A stretch of DNA of 64,000 nucleotides from assembly GCA_010672585.1 (NCBI GenBank), contig JAAHGF010000014.1, positions 230,656 through 294,655 of the forward strand, in the 5' to 3' direction. The stretch comes from Okeania sp. SIO1I7 (GTDB lineage Bacteria > Cyanobacteriota > Cyanobacteriia > Cyanobacteriales > Microcoleaceae). Below are positions 27,779 through 36,631 of the stretch, piece after piece; position 1 is the first letter of the stretch; the number at the start of each line of letters is the position of its first letter. Under the pieces are notes generated by a model. It saw only the letters and a list, made by a program, of their open reading frames with translations. It was not told the DNA's origin and did no database searches. The position numbers and the translations under genes were made by a program.

Positions 27779-28945
27779 TTATCCAGTCCACAGGCTGTCA
27801 CGGTCGTTCGCGTTAGCGTTGCGGAGCAAACTGACCGCCATAGCTAAATTTAACGCTGCATTTAAGTCTCGTTCGCAACTAAAATTGCAGTGTTCGCAAT
27901 TGAACACGCGCTCTGATAAACACAGAGACTCTTTAACAGTTCCACACCTACTGCAAGTTTTAGAACTAGGAAACCATCTATCCACAACGGTTAGTTGGGA
28001 ACCATACAGCTGACACTTGTACTCTAACTGTCTGCGAAACTCATAAAAACCCATATCAGCAATAGCCTTAGCCAACTTATGATTTGCCATCATTCCTGAT
28101 ACATTAAGATCTTCACCCACCCCTCTAGCTCCCCTCCCGGGAGGGGATGGGGGTGGGTTGTGGTTTTTAGCCAAATAGGTAGTCAGTTTATGCAACGTAT
28201 CTTTCCTGATGTTAGCTATTTTTTTGTGTAATTTAGCTATTTTTAGCTGTGCTTTTTTCCAATTAGACGAAAACTTGGTTTTATGTCTGTTTAGGTATTG
28301 CAATCGTGATAGTTTGGATTCTAAATTTTTGTAAGGTTTAGCACCATTGAATACTTCACCTGTTGACAATGTTGCCAAAGTTTTAACTCCTAAGTCTACA
28401 CCAACTACATCTACTGATTTCTCAGTAATTATAGTTGCTGTTTCTACCTTGAAACTAATAAACCATCTATCCGCTTTTTTGCTAATAGTTACAGACTTGG
28501 GACTAAGATTGTCTGGTAATATCTCATAAGTTTTGACCCATCCTATTCGAGGTAGTTTGATCTGATTAAAACCTACTGATATTGAACCATCTAAAGTAAA
28601 ACTATCGTCTCTACCTTTTTTCTTAAATTTAGGTTGACCAGACACTTTACTAAAGCAACGCTTCCAAGCTGATGATAAATATCTCAAAGCATATTGAGGC
28701 GCTGTTTTAGATACTTCATAATACCAGCAGTTTTTGGGTTTAACCATTGCTACCAAAAGTTTATGCAGGTCGATAGATGTGGGAAATTTCAGTTTACTAC
28801 CAGGATTATGAGAATTGTGATTAAGAATGTTCCTAGTTAACCATAGTCCCCAATTATAAGCATGACGGGCTACACCAGCGTGTTTAGCCAGCAATGTTTT
28901 TTGCTGATTTGTGGCGTGTAACTCAGTTTTAAATCCTAGTAGCAT
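27779..28945 (-). CDS. tnpB: TnpB with in-frame GC-rich repeat insert at RuvC II
   Basis: 388 residues, RNA-guided nuclease of IS200/IS605 elements. RuvC I GVDLGVKTLATLSTG has Asp, RuvC III CERDLNAALNLA has Asp, zinc ribbon CSRCGTV...CEHC present. In the copy at 39080-40237 RuvC II reads NHSQIVIEDLNVSG. Here the stretch before EDLNVSG is replaced by NPPPSPPGRGARGVG, translated from a CCCCTCCCGGGAGGGG palindrome unit. The catalytic Glu is kept, but the hydrophobic strand that carries it is lost, so activity is doubtful. Otherwise about 85% identical to the other copy by eye. Confidence 0.88.
   Translation of the reverse strand: MLLGFKTELHATNQQKTLLAKHAGVARHAYNWGLWLTRNILNHNSHNPGSKLKFPTSIDLHKLLVAMVKPKNCWYYEVSKTAPQYALRYLSSAWKRCFSKVSGQPKFKKKGRDDSFTLDGSISVGFNQIKLPRIGWVKTYEILPDNLSPKSVTISKKADRWFISFKVETATIITEKSVDVVGVDLGVKTLATLSTGEVFNGAKPYKNLESKLSRLQYLNRHKTKFSSNWKKAQLKIAKLHKKIANIRKDTLHKLTTYLAKNHNPPPSPPGRGARGVGEDLNVSGMMANHKLAKAIADMGFYEFRRQLEYKCQLYGSQLTVVDRWFPSSKTCSRCGTVKESLCLSERVFNCEHCNFSCERDLNAALNLAMAVSLLRNANANDRDSLWTG
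28112..28160 (-). repeat. CCCCTCCCGGGAGGGG palindrome unit in frame inside tnpB
   Basis: About 49 bp of the same unit found between genes (for example near 24251, 48302 and 58351). The frame is kept: 15 residues replace about 5. Confidence 0.85.
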
Positions 28946-29643
28946 AAAATAAAATATAGATTATCGTAGATAATACTAGATAATCATAAATTATGTCAAG
29001 CTGTTAATTACCCTCACTATCCTCCATAACCGTCTGAGGGCAAAACCAGGTGTCTCAGAAATTCAGGTAATCAAAGACTATGACCAGTTACCTCTCATTA
29101 ACTGCTATGCTGGCAAACTCAACCAGGTGTTTATGAATATTCTCAGCAATGCTATTGATGCTGTAGAAGAACGAAATCAACAGCAGGCAATGACGGGAGA
29201 AAAATATGTTGGTAAAATTAGTATTCATATCGCAATAGTAAGAGAAAATTGGGTTGCCATTTGGATAGTTGACAATGGTTACGGAATTCCGCCAGATATT
29301 CAGTATAAGTTATTTGACCCATTTTTTACCACCAAAGAGATTGGCAAGGGAACAGGATTAGGATTATCAATTAGCTACCAAATTGTCGTCGAATATCATG
29401 GAGGGAATCTAATATGTAACTCTCAGTCTGGAGAGGGGACAGAATTTATCATTGAAATGCCGATTAGACAATCTTTGAGTCAAGCTATATAAAGGAAGAA
29501 GGCTTTAGTTATCTAAGAGAGAAGGAAAAATCTGGTGTTGTCTGAGTTTTAAGATTTTGATATGTCCGCGCCCTTTCCTTCCAGTGCTCTATCAGCAGTC
29601 CTCATTAATTCAAGTAGAATTTAAAGAGATTGCTTTTAGATAA

Positions 29644-29650
29644 AAAGGAG
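29644..29650 (+). promoter_or_regulatory. Shine-Dalgarno for the HWE/HisKA_2 kinase
   Basis: AAAGGAG about eight bases before ATG at 29659 supports that start. Confidence 0.6.
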
Positions 29651-29658
29651 TTTAATTC

Positions 29659-32601
29659 ATGTTAAAAATGTTAGTGCATAATTTAATAAAAAGAGGAGTG
29701 TGTTTTTGGAGACGACAACGTTCTGATTATGTCCAAAGTATTTCCCGCAAAATTTCTCTCCGTAGTTTTTTGGTTGTTTTCTTTGTGTTACAAATATCAG
29801 TAGTAATGCTGCTACTGCAATGGGTAACAGTTTGGAATGGGCATCAGGCTAGTTATAACTTAGCAGGAATTCTCCATGAAGAAATTATCAATAATGTTAC
29901 TAATTTACTAGAAAACTACCTGCGTCAACCCCTATTAATTAATCAGATGAACCACAATGCGGTGAAATTAGGTTTGTTGGATTTATCCGATCTAGAAACA
30001 ACAGGACGTTTTTTCTTCCAGCAAAGCCAGATATTTGATGTCAGCTATATTAATTTTGCCAATGAGACCGGAGAATTTGTAGGTGCTGGTATGAAAGGCA
30101 ATAATAATATAAGTATTGATATTACAACCCGCTCCCATCCTCAAATCGTATCTGAGTATGCTGTTGACGATGAAGGAAACCTGGGAGATGTTCGCAGCAC
30201 TTATGCCTACGATTACAAAACAGAATATTGGTATACTCAGCCAATTAAAGCAGGTAAAGCTATCTGGAGCGACATCTATGTGTGCGATGGAATAACTGAT
30301 CTATTAGCAATTTCTGCAAGTTATCCCCTCTATGACGATAACCAAAAATTAATTGGTGTTTTGGGGGTAGATCAAGCGATTTCTGATATTTCTAATTTCC
30401 TACAAAGATTACAAGTTAATCAATCTGAGGTAGTAATGATTATGGAACGTTCTGGAATGTTGGTTGCCAGCTCCTCGAAATCACCTTCTTTTGAAGTGAT
30501 CAATGGTAAACCAAAACGGTTAGCAGCAGTTAATAGTCCCGATCCACTGACTCAAGCAACTGCTCAATATTTGCAGCAACAGCTTGAAAACTTACAGACA
30601 ATTGAGTCGCATCAAAATTTTAATACGGAATTACTAGGCGAGCAATATTTTGTTAACGCTTCAAGTTGGGGAGAAAAGTTAGGTTTGGACTGGGTGCTAG
30701 TGGTGGCAACACCGGAGTTAGACTTAATGGCAGGTTTCTATGCCAGGCTGAAAACCATCGTCCCAGTTTCTTTAGTAGCATTCATACTAGCAATACAATT
30801 AGCCATCAAGATTTCGCGTTGGCTTACTGCTCCTATTCTCAGCGTTCATCAAGCATCTTTATCTGTTGCGTATGGAAATTTAGACCAGACAGTGCCATTA
30901 AAAAGTATTGCTCCTTGGCTACCAAATATTCGTGAGTTAGATGAACTAGCGATCGCTTTTAATCTGATGGCTGCTCAGTTAAAAATTGCTTTTGAAGCAT
31001 GGGCACAAATGAATCAGACCTTAGAAGAACAAGTAGAGGAACGCACTGCCCAACTGCAAAGGAGTCGCAGACAGTTAATCGCCCATAATCAGGCACTGAT
31101 CGATCTATCTAAAAATAAGGTATTAACTCAAGGAGATTTCTTGGCAGCTTGCCAAAAAATTAATGAGGTCGTATCGCAGACATTGGAAGTCAAACAGGTA
31201 AGTATTTGGTTGCTAGATGATGCTCACACTCTCCTTCGATGTGTAGATTGTTATCGAGTTACTACAGATGAGCATACTCAGGGATTAGAATTGCCGGTTG
31301 CTGACTATCCAGACTACTTCCAAGCTTTGGAAAATAGCCGTGTACTGGTTATTGACAACGTACATTCTGATACAAGAGTCAAAGATTTGCTTCAGGAATA
31401 TCTGATGCCACTTGGCATCACTTCCATATTGAATGCTTTGATTTATTCTGGTGGTCAAATCATTGGGGTTATTTGTCTGGAGCATATTGGTACTTCCCGT
31501 ACCTGGACTTTAGAGGAACAAAATTTTATTGCTACTCTAGCAGATTTGGTAGCCTTAGCACTAGAAGCAAGTGAGCGAGTTGAAGCAGAGCGTGCTCATC
31601 AGTTAGCACAAAAGGCACTTAAAGAGAGCGAAACCCGTAACCGGGCTATGTTAGAGGCAATTCCTGATTTAATTATGCGCGTGCGACGAGATGGCACTTG
31701 TTTGGATTTTATTCCTCCTGAAAATATAGATATGGTAGATTTTTCGCCTAATGATGAACCTTTACCAGCAAATTTCTTAGAGCAAGAGCTTTACTATATC
31801 AATCAAGCAATACTAACAGGCAAACTGCAAGTTTATGAACGACAAATTATCAGGTATGGTGAGCTACGTTACGAAGAACACCGCATTGTTAGCAATGGAG
31901 AAGAGGAAGTGTTGATAATTGTACGAGATATCACCGAACGAAAACAAGCTGAAGAGCAAATCAAGCAATCTTTAGCAGAAAAAGAAGTATTACTAAAGGA
32001 GATTCACCATCGCGTTAAAAATAACCTTAATATTATCTCTAATTTATTAGATTTGCAATCGTACTCAATTAATGATGAAATTCTGCTTCATCTATTTAAT
32101 GATGCTAAAAGACGCATCCAGACTATGGGATTAATTCACGAACAACTTTACAAAGGAAATCATTTAGGGAAGGTTGATTTTAGTGAATACATAAAACAGT
32201 TAGTCAATAACATCTTTTGTTCTTGTCAAAGCAACAATAACAGAGTAAATCCTATTATGAAAGTTGATGCCATATTGCTCAATTTAGAAACAGCTGTTCC
32301 TTGTGGGTTACTGATTAATGAACTTCTGATGAATGCTTTTAAACATGGTTTTCCTGACCAAAGAGTAGGAAAAGTTCAGATCGCAATGTTTAAAGATATC
32401 AATCAAAAATTAGTCTTGGAAGTATGTGATAATGGTATTGGAATACCTTCAACAGTTAATTGGGAAACTTCTAACTCTCTGGGCCTCAAACTCGTCCGTC
32501 TTTTGGCAAAACAGTTAAATGGAACTCTTACTTTTGATACTTCTAACGGTACATCTATTAGCTTAATTTTCTCAGAGTTAAAGTACAAACAACGGTTTTA
32601 A
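29659..32601 (+). CDS. membrane sensor histidine kinase, HisKA_2 type (dCache-HAMP-GAF-PAS)
   Basis: 980 residues. TM1 (FLVVFFVLQISVVMLLLQWV, about 37-56), periplasmic dCache-like sensor to about 360, TM2 (IVPVSLVAFILAIQLAI, about 372-388), HAMP ending ELDELAIAFNLMAAQL, coiled coil, GAF (about 500-655: ISWLLDD-like SIWLLDDAHTLL, NALIYSGGQIIGVICLEH), PAS with ITERKQAEEQ, then a HisKA_2 dimerisation domain with phospho-acceptor EIHHRVKNNLNIISNLL (about 785-801), and HATPase_c (NELLMNAFKHGF, VCDNGIGIP, SLGLKLVRLLAKQL). HisKA_2 kinases usually signal to stand-alone regulators. The next gene, 37 bp downstream, encodes such a receiver, so the two form a likely cognate pair. Confidence 0.92.
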   Translation: MLKMLVHNLIKRGVCFWRRQRSDYVQSISRKISLRSFLVVFFVLQISVVMLLLQWVTVWNGHQASYNLAGILHEEIINNVTNLLENYLRQPLLINQMNHNAVKLGLLDLSDLETTGRFFFQQSQIFDVSYINFANETGEFVGAGMKGNNNISIDITTRSHPQIVSEYAVDDEGNLGDVRSTYAYDYKTEYWYTQPIKAGKAIWSDIYVCDGITDLLAISASYPLYDDNQKLIGVLGVDQAISDISNFLQRLQVNQSEVVMIMERSGMLVASSSKSPSFEVINGKPKRLAAVNSPDPLTQATAQYLQQQLENLQTIESHQNFNTELLGEQYFVNASSWGEKLGLDWVLVVATPELDLMAGFYARLKTIVPVSLVAFILAIQLAIKISRWLTAPILSVHQASLSVAYGNLDQTVPLKSIAPWLPNIRELDELAIAFNLMAAQLKIAFEAWAQMNQTLEEQVEERTAQLQRSRRQLIAHNQALIDLSKNKVLTQGDFLAACQKINEVVSQTLEVKQVSIWLLDDAHTLLRCVDCYRVTTDEHTQGLELPVADYPDYFQALENSRVLVIDNVHSDTRVKDLLQEYLMPLGITSILNALIYSGGQIIGVICLEHIGTSRTWTLEEQNFIATLADLVALALEASERVEAERAHQLAQKALKESETRNRAMLEAIPDLIMRVRRDGTCLDFIPPENIDMVDFSPNDEPLPANFLEQELYYINQAILTGKLQVYERQIIRYGELRYEEHRIVSNGEEEVLIIVRDITERKQAEEQIKQSLAEKEVLLKEIHHRVKNNLNIISNLLDLQSYSINDEILLHLFNDAKRRIQTMGLIHEQLYKGNHLGKVDFSEYIKQLVNNIFCSCQSNNNRVNPIMKVDAILLNLETAVPCGLLINELLMNAFKHGFPDQRVGKVQIAMFKDINQKLVLEVCDNGIGIPSTVNWETSNSLGLKLVRLLAKQLNGTLTFDTSNGTSISLIFSELKYKQRF

Positions 32602-32638
32602 AAGTTCAAAAAATTATATTATCTTTGGAGGTATTACA

Positions 32639-34456
32639 ATGAAAATCCCTACCCATTCTGCAACAAATAATCAAGTTAACTACACTGCAACTACTAAAAT
32701 TCTGATTGTTGAAGATGAATTAATTGTGGCGGAAAACCTCAGGATGGTTTTACAAAAACTAGGCTATGAAATTGTCGGAGTTATTCACTCTGGAGAAGAA
32801 GTAATACAACAGGTTGCAACAACAAATCCAGATTTGATACTCATGGATATCATGCTTCAAGGCGAGATTGACGGAATTACAGCAGCAGAAAAAATCCATC
32901 AACAATTCCAGTCTCCAGTAATTTTTACCACAGCTTATGCTGATGATGATACCATTGAACGAGCAAAACATACACACCCCTATGGTTATCTAATTAAACC
33001 TTTTCAAATTCTAGACTTAAAAACTACTATAGAGATTACCTTGAAAAAGCATCAATCAGTTGTTGCTGCCCAAGCTGAATATACTTGTAAACTCGAAGAT
33101 GCTTACCAAAAGTTAGAGCGTTTGCACAAATATGACCCACTGACGAACCTACCCACTAGGAAAGTTTTACAAAGTATGTTTGAAGAGATAGTAAATAGAT
33201 TTTCACTTCCCATAGTAAACAATCGCTCTCATTTCCAGCAATCTCTTTACATACCAGTATTTTGTCTGAGCCTCGATCGCTTCTATAGAATCTACCAATA
33301 CATGAATCGTCAAGAAACAGACTATCTACTGCAAACTGTAGCCAAGCGAATTGTTGAGGTAGTAGGGAAAAATAATGTTGTTGCTCGTACAGATATCAAT
33401 GAGTTTATCCTGATTTTGGAGCCTGTTGAGTACTTGGGTCAAGCTAGCGAAGTTGCTAACTCTGTATTAAAAACAATTGCCAACCCCTATATTATTGGAG
33501 AACGAGAAGTTTTTCTCACAGCAAGCCTGGGTGGAGCGCTCTATCCTCGTGACAGCAAGAGTTTTCTCTCTTTATTACAAGATTGTCATTTAGTAATGCA
33601 AAAAGCCCAAGAGCAAGGAGGTAATCGTTATCAATTCCATAGCTCACAGGGTAAAACCAGCAATACTAACTGGTTGGCTCTAGAAACAGATTTACACTAT
33701 GCGATCGACCGCGAACAACTTCAGCTTTATTATCAACCAAAAGTAGACCTAAAAACAGGTAAAATTTCTGGTGCTGAAGCTCTCTTGCGTTGGCAGCACC
33801 CACAGTCAGGTTTCATATCTCCAACAGAATTCATTCCTCTAGCAGAGGCTACTGGTTTGATTGAAACTATTGGGGAATGGGTATTAGAAAATACTTGCAA
33901 ACAACTCCAAGTATGGAAAGAAGATGAGCTGCTCAAAGACTTTAAAGTGGCTGTTAACATCTCAAGTTATCAACTTCGACAACCTCAGTTACAGCAGAAG
34001 TTTTCCAAAATATTACTAAATCACCAACTCAGTGCTAATTTTATAGAGTTGGAGTTGACTGAAAGTGCTTTGGTGGAAGATATCGATATAGCCCAGCAAC
34101 AGTTAGAAGCTCTCAAAACCCTAGGACTGAATCTAGCGATCGATGATTTTGGCACTGGCTATTCGTCTCTGAGCTATCTCTATCGATTTCCTTTTGATAC
34201 TCTCAAGCTCGACCGCTCGTTTTTATCCAATATTCACAAACATTCCAAGAACAGAGCCATTGTGATTGCAATGATTCAGATGGCACATCAACTAGATCTT
34301 ACTGTTGTAGCGGAAGGAGTGGAAACAGAGGATGAACTAGCATTCTTACAAAAACACCATTGCGATATGATTCAGGGTTATCTTTTTAGTCCCCCTATTT
34401 CTGCACAGGCATTTTACGAATTAGTGCATCAGGGAAAAATTTTGCCAATTATATAG
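32639..34456 (+). CDS. response regulator with degenerate GGDEF and EAL phosphodiesterase domains
   Basis: 605 residues. Receiver (ILIVEDELIVAENL, Asp in LILMDIMLQGEIDG, about 22-140) of the type paired with HisKA_2 kinases. GGDEF-like domain (about 155-325) begins DPLTNLPTRKVL, but its active loop reads ARTDINEFILIL instead of GGDEF, so no diguanylate cyclase activity is expected. EAL domain (about 345-600) keeps GAEALLRWQHP, ELTESALVED, IDDFGTGYSSL and VAEGVET, consistent with active cyclic-di-GMP hydrolysis. GGAGG lies before the ATG. The operon with the upstream kinase implies phosphorylation-controlled c-di-GMP breakdown, perhaps for motility or attachment (inference). Confidence 0.92.
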   Translation: MKIPTHSATNNQVNYTATTKILIVEDELIVAENLRMVLQKLGYEIVGVIHSGEEVIQQVATTNPDLILMDIMLQGEIDGITAAEKIHQQFQSPVIFTTAYADDDTIERAKHTHPYGYLIKPFQILDLKTTIEITLKKHQSVVAAQAEYTCKLEDAYQKLERLHKYDPLTNLPTRKVLQSMFEEIVNRFSLPIVNNRSHFQQSLYIPVFCLSLDRFYRIYQYMNRQETDYLLQTVAKRIVEVVGKNNVVARTDINEFILILEPVEYLGQASEVANSVLKTIANPYIIGEREVFLTASLGGALYPRDSKSFLSLLQDCHLVMQKAQEQGGNRYQFHSSQGKTSNTNWLALETDLHYAIDREQLQLYYQPKVDLKTGKISGAEALLRWQHPQSGFISPTEFIPLAEATGLIETIGEWVLENTCKQLQVWKEDELLKDFKVAVNISSYQLRQPQLQQKFSKILLNHQLSANFIELELTESALVEDIDIAQQQLEALKTLGLNLAIDDFGTGYSSLSYLYRFPFDTLKLDRSFLSNIHKHSKNRAIVIAMIQMAHQLDLTVVAEGVETEDELAFLQKHHCDMIQGYLFSPPISAQAFYELVHQGKILPII

Positions 34457-34816
34457 CAGGGAACAGGCAAAAGCTCCAGAAAGCAAAAGTGGAACATTTC
34501 TCCCACAGGACCGACACTCATAAGTTCTAACCCACATTCTGCACCACAAAATGTAGTATAGAAGCAGGAGTCAGGAGTTAGGAGTTAGGAGTCAGGAGAA
34601 GGCAGAAGGGTTTTTTCCAATTGTGACTTAATTCTATACACGCTCCGATGCTACCGGACATGATATAAATTCAAAATCTAAATTTAAGTACCAATCACCA
34701 GCTTGTCTGCTAATAGTTATTTTTTGAGTAGTGGCTTCAATTGCCTCATAAGTTTTGACGATACCAATAAAAGGTAATTTGTGACACCAACCATTTATAT
34801 CATGTTCGGAAGCTTG
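34457..34816. other. intergenic with repeats and a tnpB scrap
   Basis: GGAGTCA/GGAGTTA heptamers (34565-34600), a CCGGACATGATAT motif (34655-34667) and a short tnpB fragment (34655-34802). Confidence 0.6.
34655..34802 (-). pseudogene. internal TnpB fragment
   Basis: Read on the minus strand, it encodes INGWCHKLPFIGIVKTYEAI and ITISRQAGDWYLNLDFEF, matching the middle of TnpB (compare LPRIGWVKTYEILPDN ... VTISKKADRWFISFKVE in the 27779 copy). About 47 codons with no start or end. It is too short to act and too divergent to derive from the two full copies here. Confidence 0.75.
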
Positions 34817-35722
34817 TCAACCTTCAATGCGATCGCGGACTTGGCCTTTTCCTACATTTTTCTGTAAAAATTCTATTATTTTACCAGAAACATCTACTCC
34901 TGTAGCAGCTTCTATTCCTTCTAAACCAGGGGAAGAATTCACTTCCATTACTACTGGGCCATGATTAGAGCGTAACAAATCTACTCCAGCAACTCTCAAC
35001 CCCATTGCTTTAGCTGAACGCACAGCAGTTGAGCGTTCTTCTGGACTCAATTTAATTTTTTCTGCTTTACCACCTCGATGCAAATTTGAGCGAAATTCTC
35101 CCTCAGGTCCCTGTCTTTTTATAGCTGCTATTACTCTATCTCCTACTACAAAACACCGCAAGTCTGCACCACCTGCTTCTTCAATAAATTCCTGTACTAA
35201 AATATTAGCATATAACGCACGAAAAGCTTCAATAACTGACTTAGCTGTTTGATAAGTTTCAGCTAAAACTACTCCTATTCCTTGAGTTCCTTCTAATAAT
35301 TTAATTACCAAAGGAGCGCCACCAACAGTATTAATTAAACCATCAATATCTTGAGTTGAATGAGCAAAACCAGTCACAGGTAATCCTATTCCTTCTCTAG
35401 CTAATAATTGTAAACAATGTAATTTATTACGAGACCGAGAAATAGCTTGAGAAGGATTTGTTGTAAAAACTCCCATCATTTCAAACTGTCTAACTACCGC
35501 CGTACCATAAAATGTTTGAGAAGCACCAATGCGAGGAATAATAGCATCAAATCCTTCTAAAGGTTCACCCATATAAATAACTTTAGGCTTCATTGAAGTA
35601 ATATTCATATAACAACGTAGGTAGTCAATAACCTGAACTTCGTGACCGCGTTTTTCTCCAGCTTCTACTAATTTTCTGGTTGAATAAAGAGTGGGGTCAG
35701 TAGATAAAACAGCGATTTTCAT
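34817..35722 (-). CDS. rimK: RimK-type ATP-grasp ligase (ribosomal protein S6 glutamate ligase family)
   Basis: 301 residues from MKIAVLSTD. RimK adds glutamates to the C-terminus of ribosomal protein S6 or, in some lineages, makes poly-glutamate. Visible: the N-terminal [21 protein letters not shown], central ATP-grasp with [19 protein letters not shown] (about 135-155), [25 protein letters not shown] and the metal-binding [14 protein letters not shown] near the end. The frame is open six codons further (Met at 35740), but MKIAVLS matches the family's usual beginning. The start overlaps the end of the upstream retropepsin-like gene by 26 bases, so translation is coupled. Confidence 0.9.
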   Translation of the reverse strand: MKIAVLSTDPTLYSTRKLVEAGEKRGHEVQVIDYLRCYMNITSMKPKVIYMGEPLEGFDAIIPRIGASQTFYGTAVVRQFEMMGVFTTNPSQAISRSRNKLHCLQLLAREGIGLPVTGFAHSTQDIDGLINTVGGAPLVIKLLEGTQGIGVVLAETYQTAKSVIEAFRALYANILVQEFIEEAGGADLRCFVVGDRVIAAIKRQGPEGEFRSNLHRGGKAEKIKLSPEERSTAVRSAKAMGLRVAGVDLLRSNHGPVVMEVNSSPGLEGIEAATGVDVSGKIIEFLQKNVGKGQVRDRIEG

Positions 35723-36191
35723 TTTGTTGTTTTCTACCATTTTTTTGACTAAATTTTGAATTGGTATCTAAATAGGATTTACCAGGGTTAATTAAGAAAT
35801 TATTTCGCACAGCTTGTCGCCCCAATAACATTCTAAATCCCATTAATTCCCGATTAGTTAAGGTTAGTTCAATTTGCCATTTTTTGTTCATTAAATTGAC
35901 TTCAGTTAAAATTACAGGACGTAATTCTGTTTCGCCGCTAGAACTACGAACTTTTCGTTCATCTATTAATTCTGCTGCAGCAGTTACTATTAGATTGGTA
36001 TTTCGTTGTTGGGGATGAACTTTAAATTTTACCATCGGTTTCCCGTGAATTTCAAAAGTTTTAATATCAAAAGCGTGTAAAGCAGAAGAACGGGCACCAG
36101 TATCAATTTTTGCCTTAATTCTAGTAATTCCAATTTCGGGTAATGCTATCCATTCTCGCCAACCAATAACAGGTAATTCTTGATGTTTCAT
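35697..36191 (-). CDS. retropepsin-like / 'ATP-dependent zinc protease' family protein (RimB-like)
   Basis: 164 residues starting [14 protein letters not shown]. The family (PF05618) has a pepsin-like fold with one DTGA triad per chain, here [14 protein letters not shown] (about 23-36), and a conserved [20 protein letters not shown] end. Family members are often encoded with RimK and are thought to trim or process glutamylated proteins; 'zinc protease' is a historical name. The frame is open to 36236, but those 15 codons (MLLSSSFFLTPSSLK) come from a GAAGAAG heptamer repeat, so I start at 36191. It overlaps rimK, strong evidence for a joint pathway. Confidence 0.85.
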   Translation of the reverse strand: MKHQELPVIGWREWIALPEIGITRIKAKIDTGARSSALHAFDIKTFEIHGKPMVKFKVHPQQRNTNLIVTAAAELIDERKVRSSSGETELRPVILTEVNLMNKKWQIELTLTNRELMGFRMLLGRQAVRNNFLINPGKSYLDTNSKFSQKNGRKQQNENRCFIY

Positions 36192-36236
36192 TTTTAAGGA
36201 AGAAGGAGTAAGGAAGAAGGAAGAAGAAAGAAGCAA

Positions 36237-36631
36237 GAAGGAGGAAGAAAAAAATAATAGTTTAATGTGTAGATGGGGACGAACAACACCTAACAGTACT
36301 TTAGCAAAAAATATGTTAAAAATAGCATTAAACCCTTATACAGCAAAGGTTTTACATTTAATCAACCTTTTCCCTGATATATCTAGGTTTAAGCCATTTT
36401 TAGCTTGAGCAGCGTATTTCCCTTACCCCTATTAGTTTTGAAGGCATTTTTGCTGTGAAAAATATCAAAGTACCGCTAACAAGGGAGCAAGATGCTCCCA
36501 CTACCATTCCCCTTGACTAAAATAATTACAACAGACTACTATTACTATTGCAATGACTACGACAAAAAAATAACCTTTGAAAATAGCGAAAAATTGCAGT
36601 CTACACTAATAAATAGAGTTGTAATTTTTCC
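36237..36631. other. intergenic gap
   Basis: AT-rich with a GAAGAAG heptamer at the left. No gene, and no glycine riboswitch recognised near gcvT (which is transcribed away from here). Confidence 0.5.

Larger units (their letters stand above)
27699..29010 (-). mobile_element. IS200/IS605-type tnpB element inside a kinase gene
   Basis: 1312 bp, boundaries deduced because its removal restores the kinase reading frame exactly, with no target duplication, as expected for IS200/IS605 single-strand transposition. It contains only tnpB, no tnpA. The end beginning CCGTTCTTAGAAACCTA, beyond the tnpB stop, is shared with the copy at 39009-40295. The other end is less conserved and holds hairpin-like TAGATAATAC / GATAATC sequences. 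Edges may be off by 1-2 bases. Confidence 0.82.
26895..29492 (+). pseudogene. sensor histidine kinase, broken by deletion, frameshift and an IS insertion
   Basis: Three surviving pieces. 26895 to about 27310: TM1 (FALTFFPISILIGGILANSY) and the beginning of a dCache-like domain (LDVQSLAKLPDIREYF). After that the sensor's remainder, TM2 and HAMP are missing and the frame changes. About 27312-27698: RLTQAQMVQSEKMSS and the HisKA domain with phospho-acceptor VAQEINNPVSF (Gln in place of the usual His, so even this motif is altered) up to HESID. 29011-29492: LTILHNRLRAKPGVSEIQ, then HATPase_c with NILSNAIDAVEE and GKGTGLGLSISY. Removing 27699-29010 rejoins GATAGTA to CCCTCAC in one frame and matches the kinase at 48403-53805 residue for residue across HE..(E/D)(N/S)TL..IL. 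At least three lesions, so not functional as one protein. Confidence 0.88.

Noticed and set aside
28347..28529. Plus-strand frame inside tnpB
   Set aside because: It is the complement of the RuvC I region; the similar frame at 39741 shows that conservation follows TnpB, not this frame.
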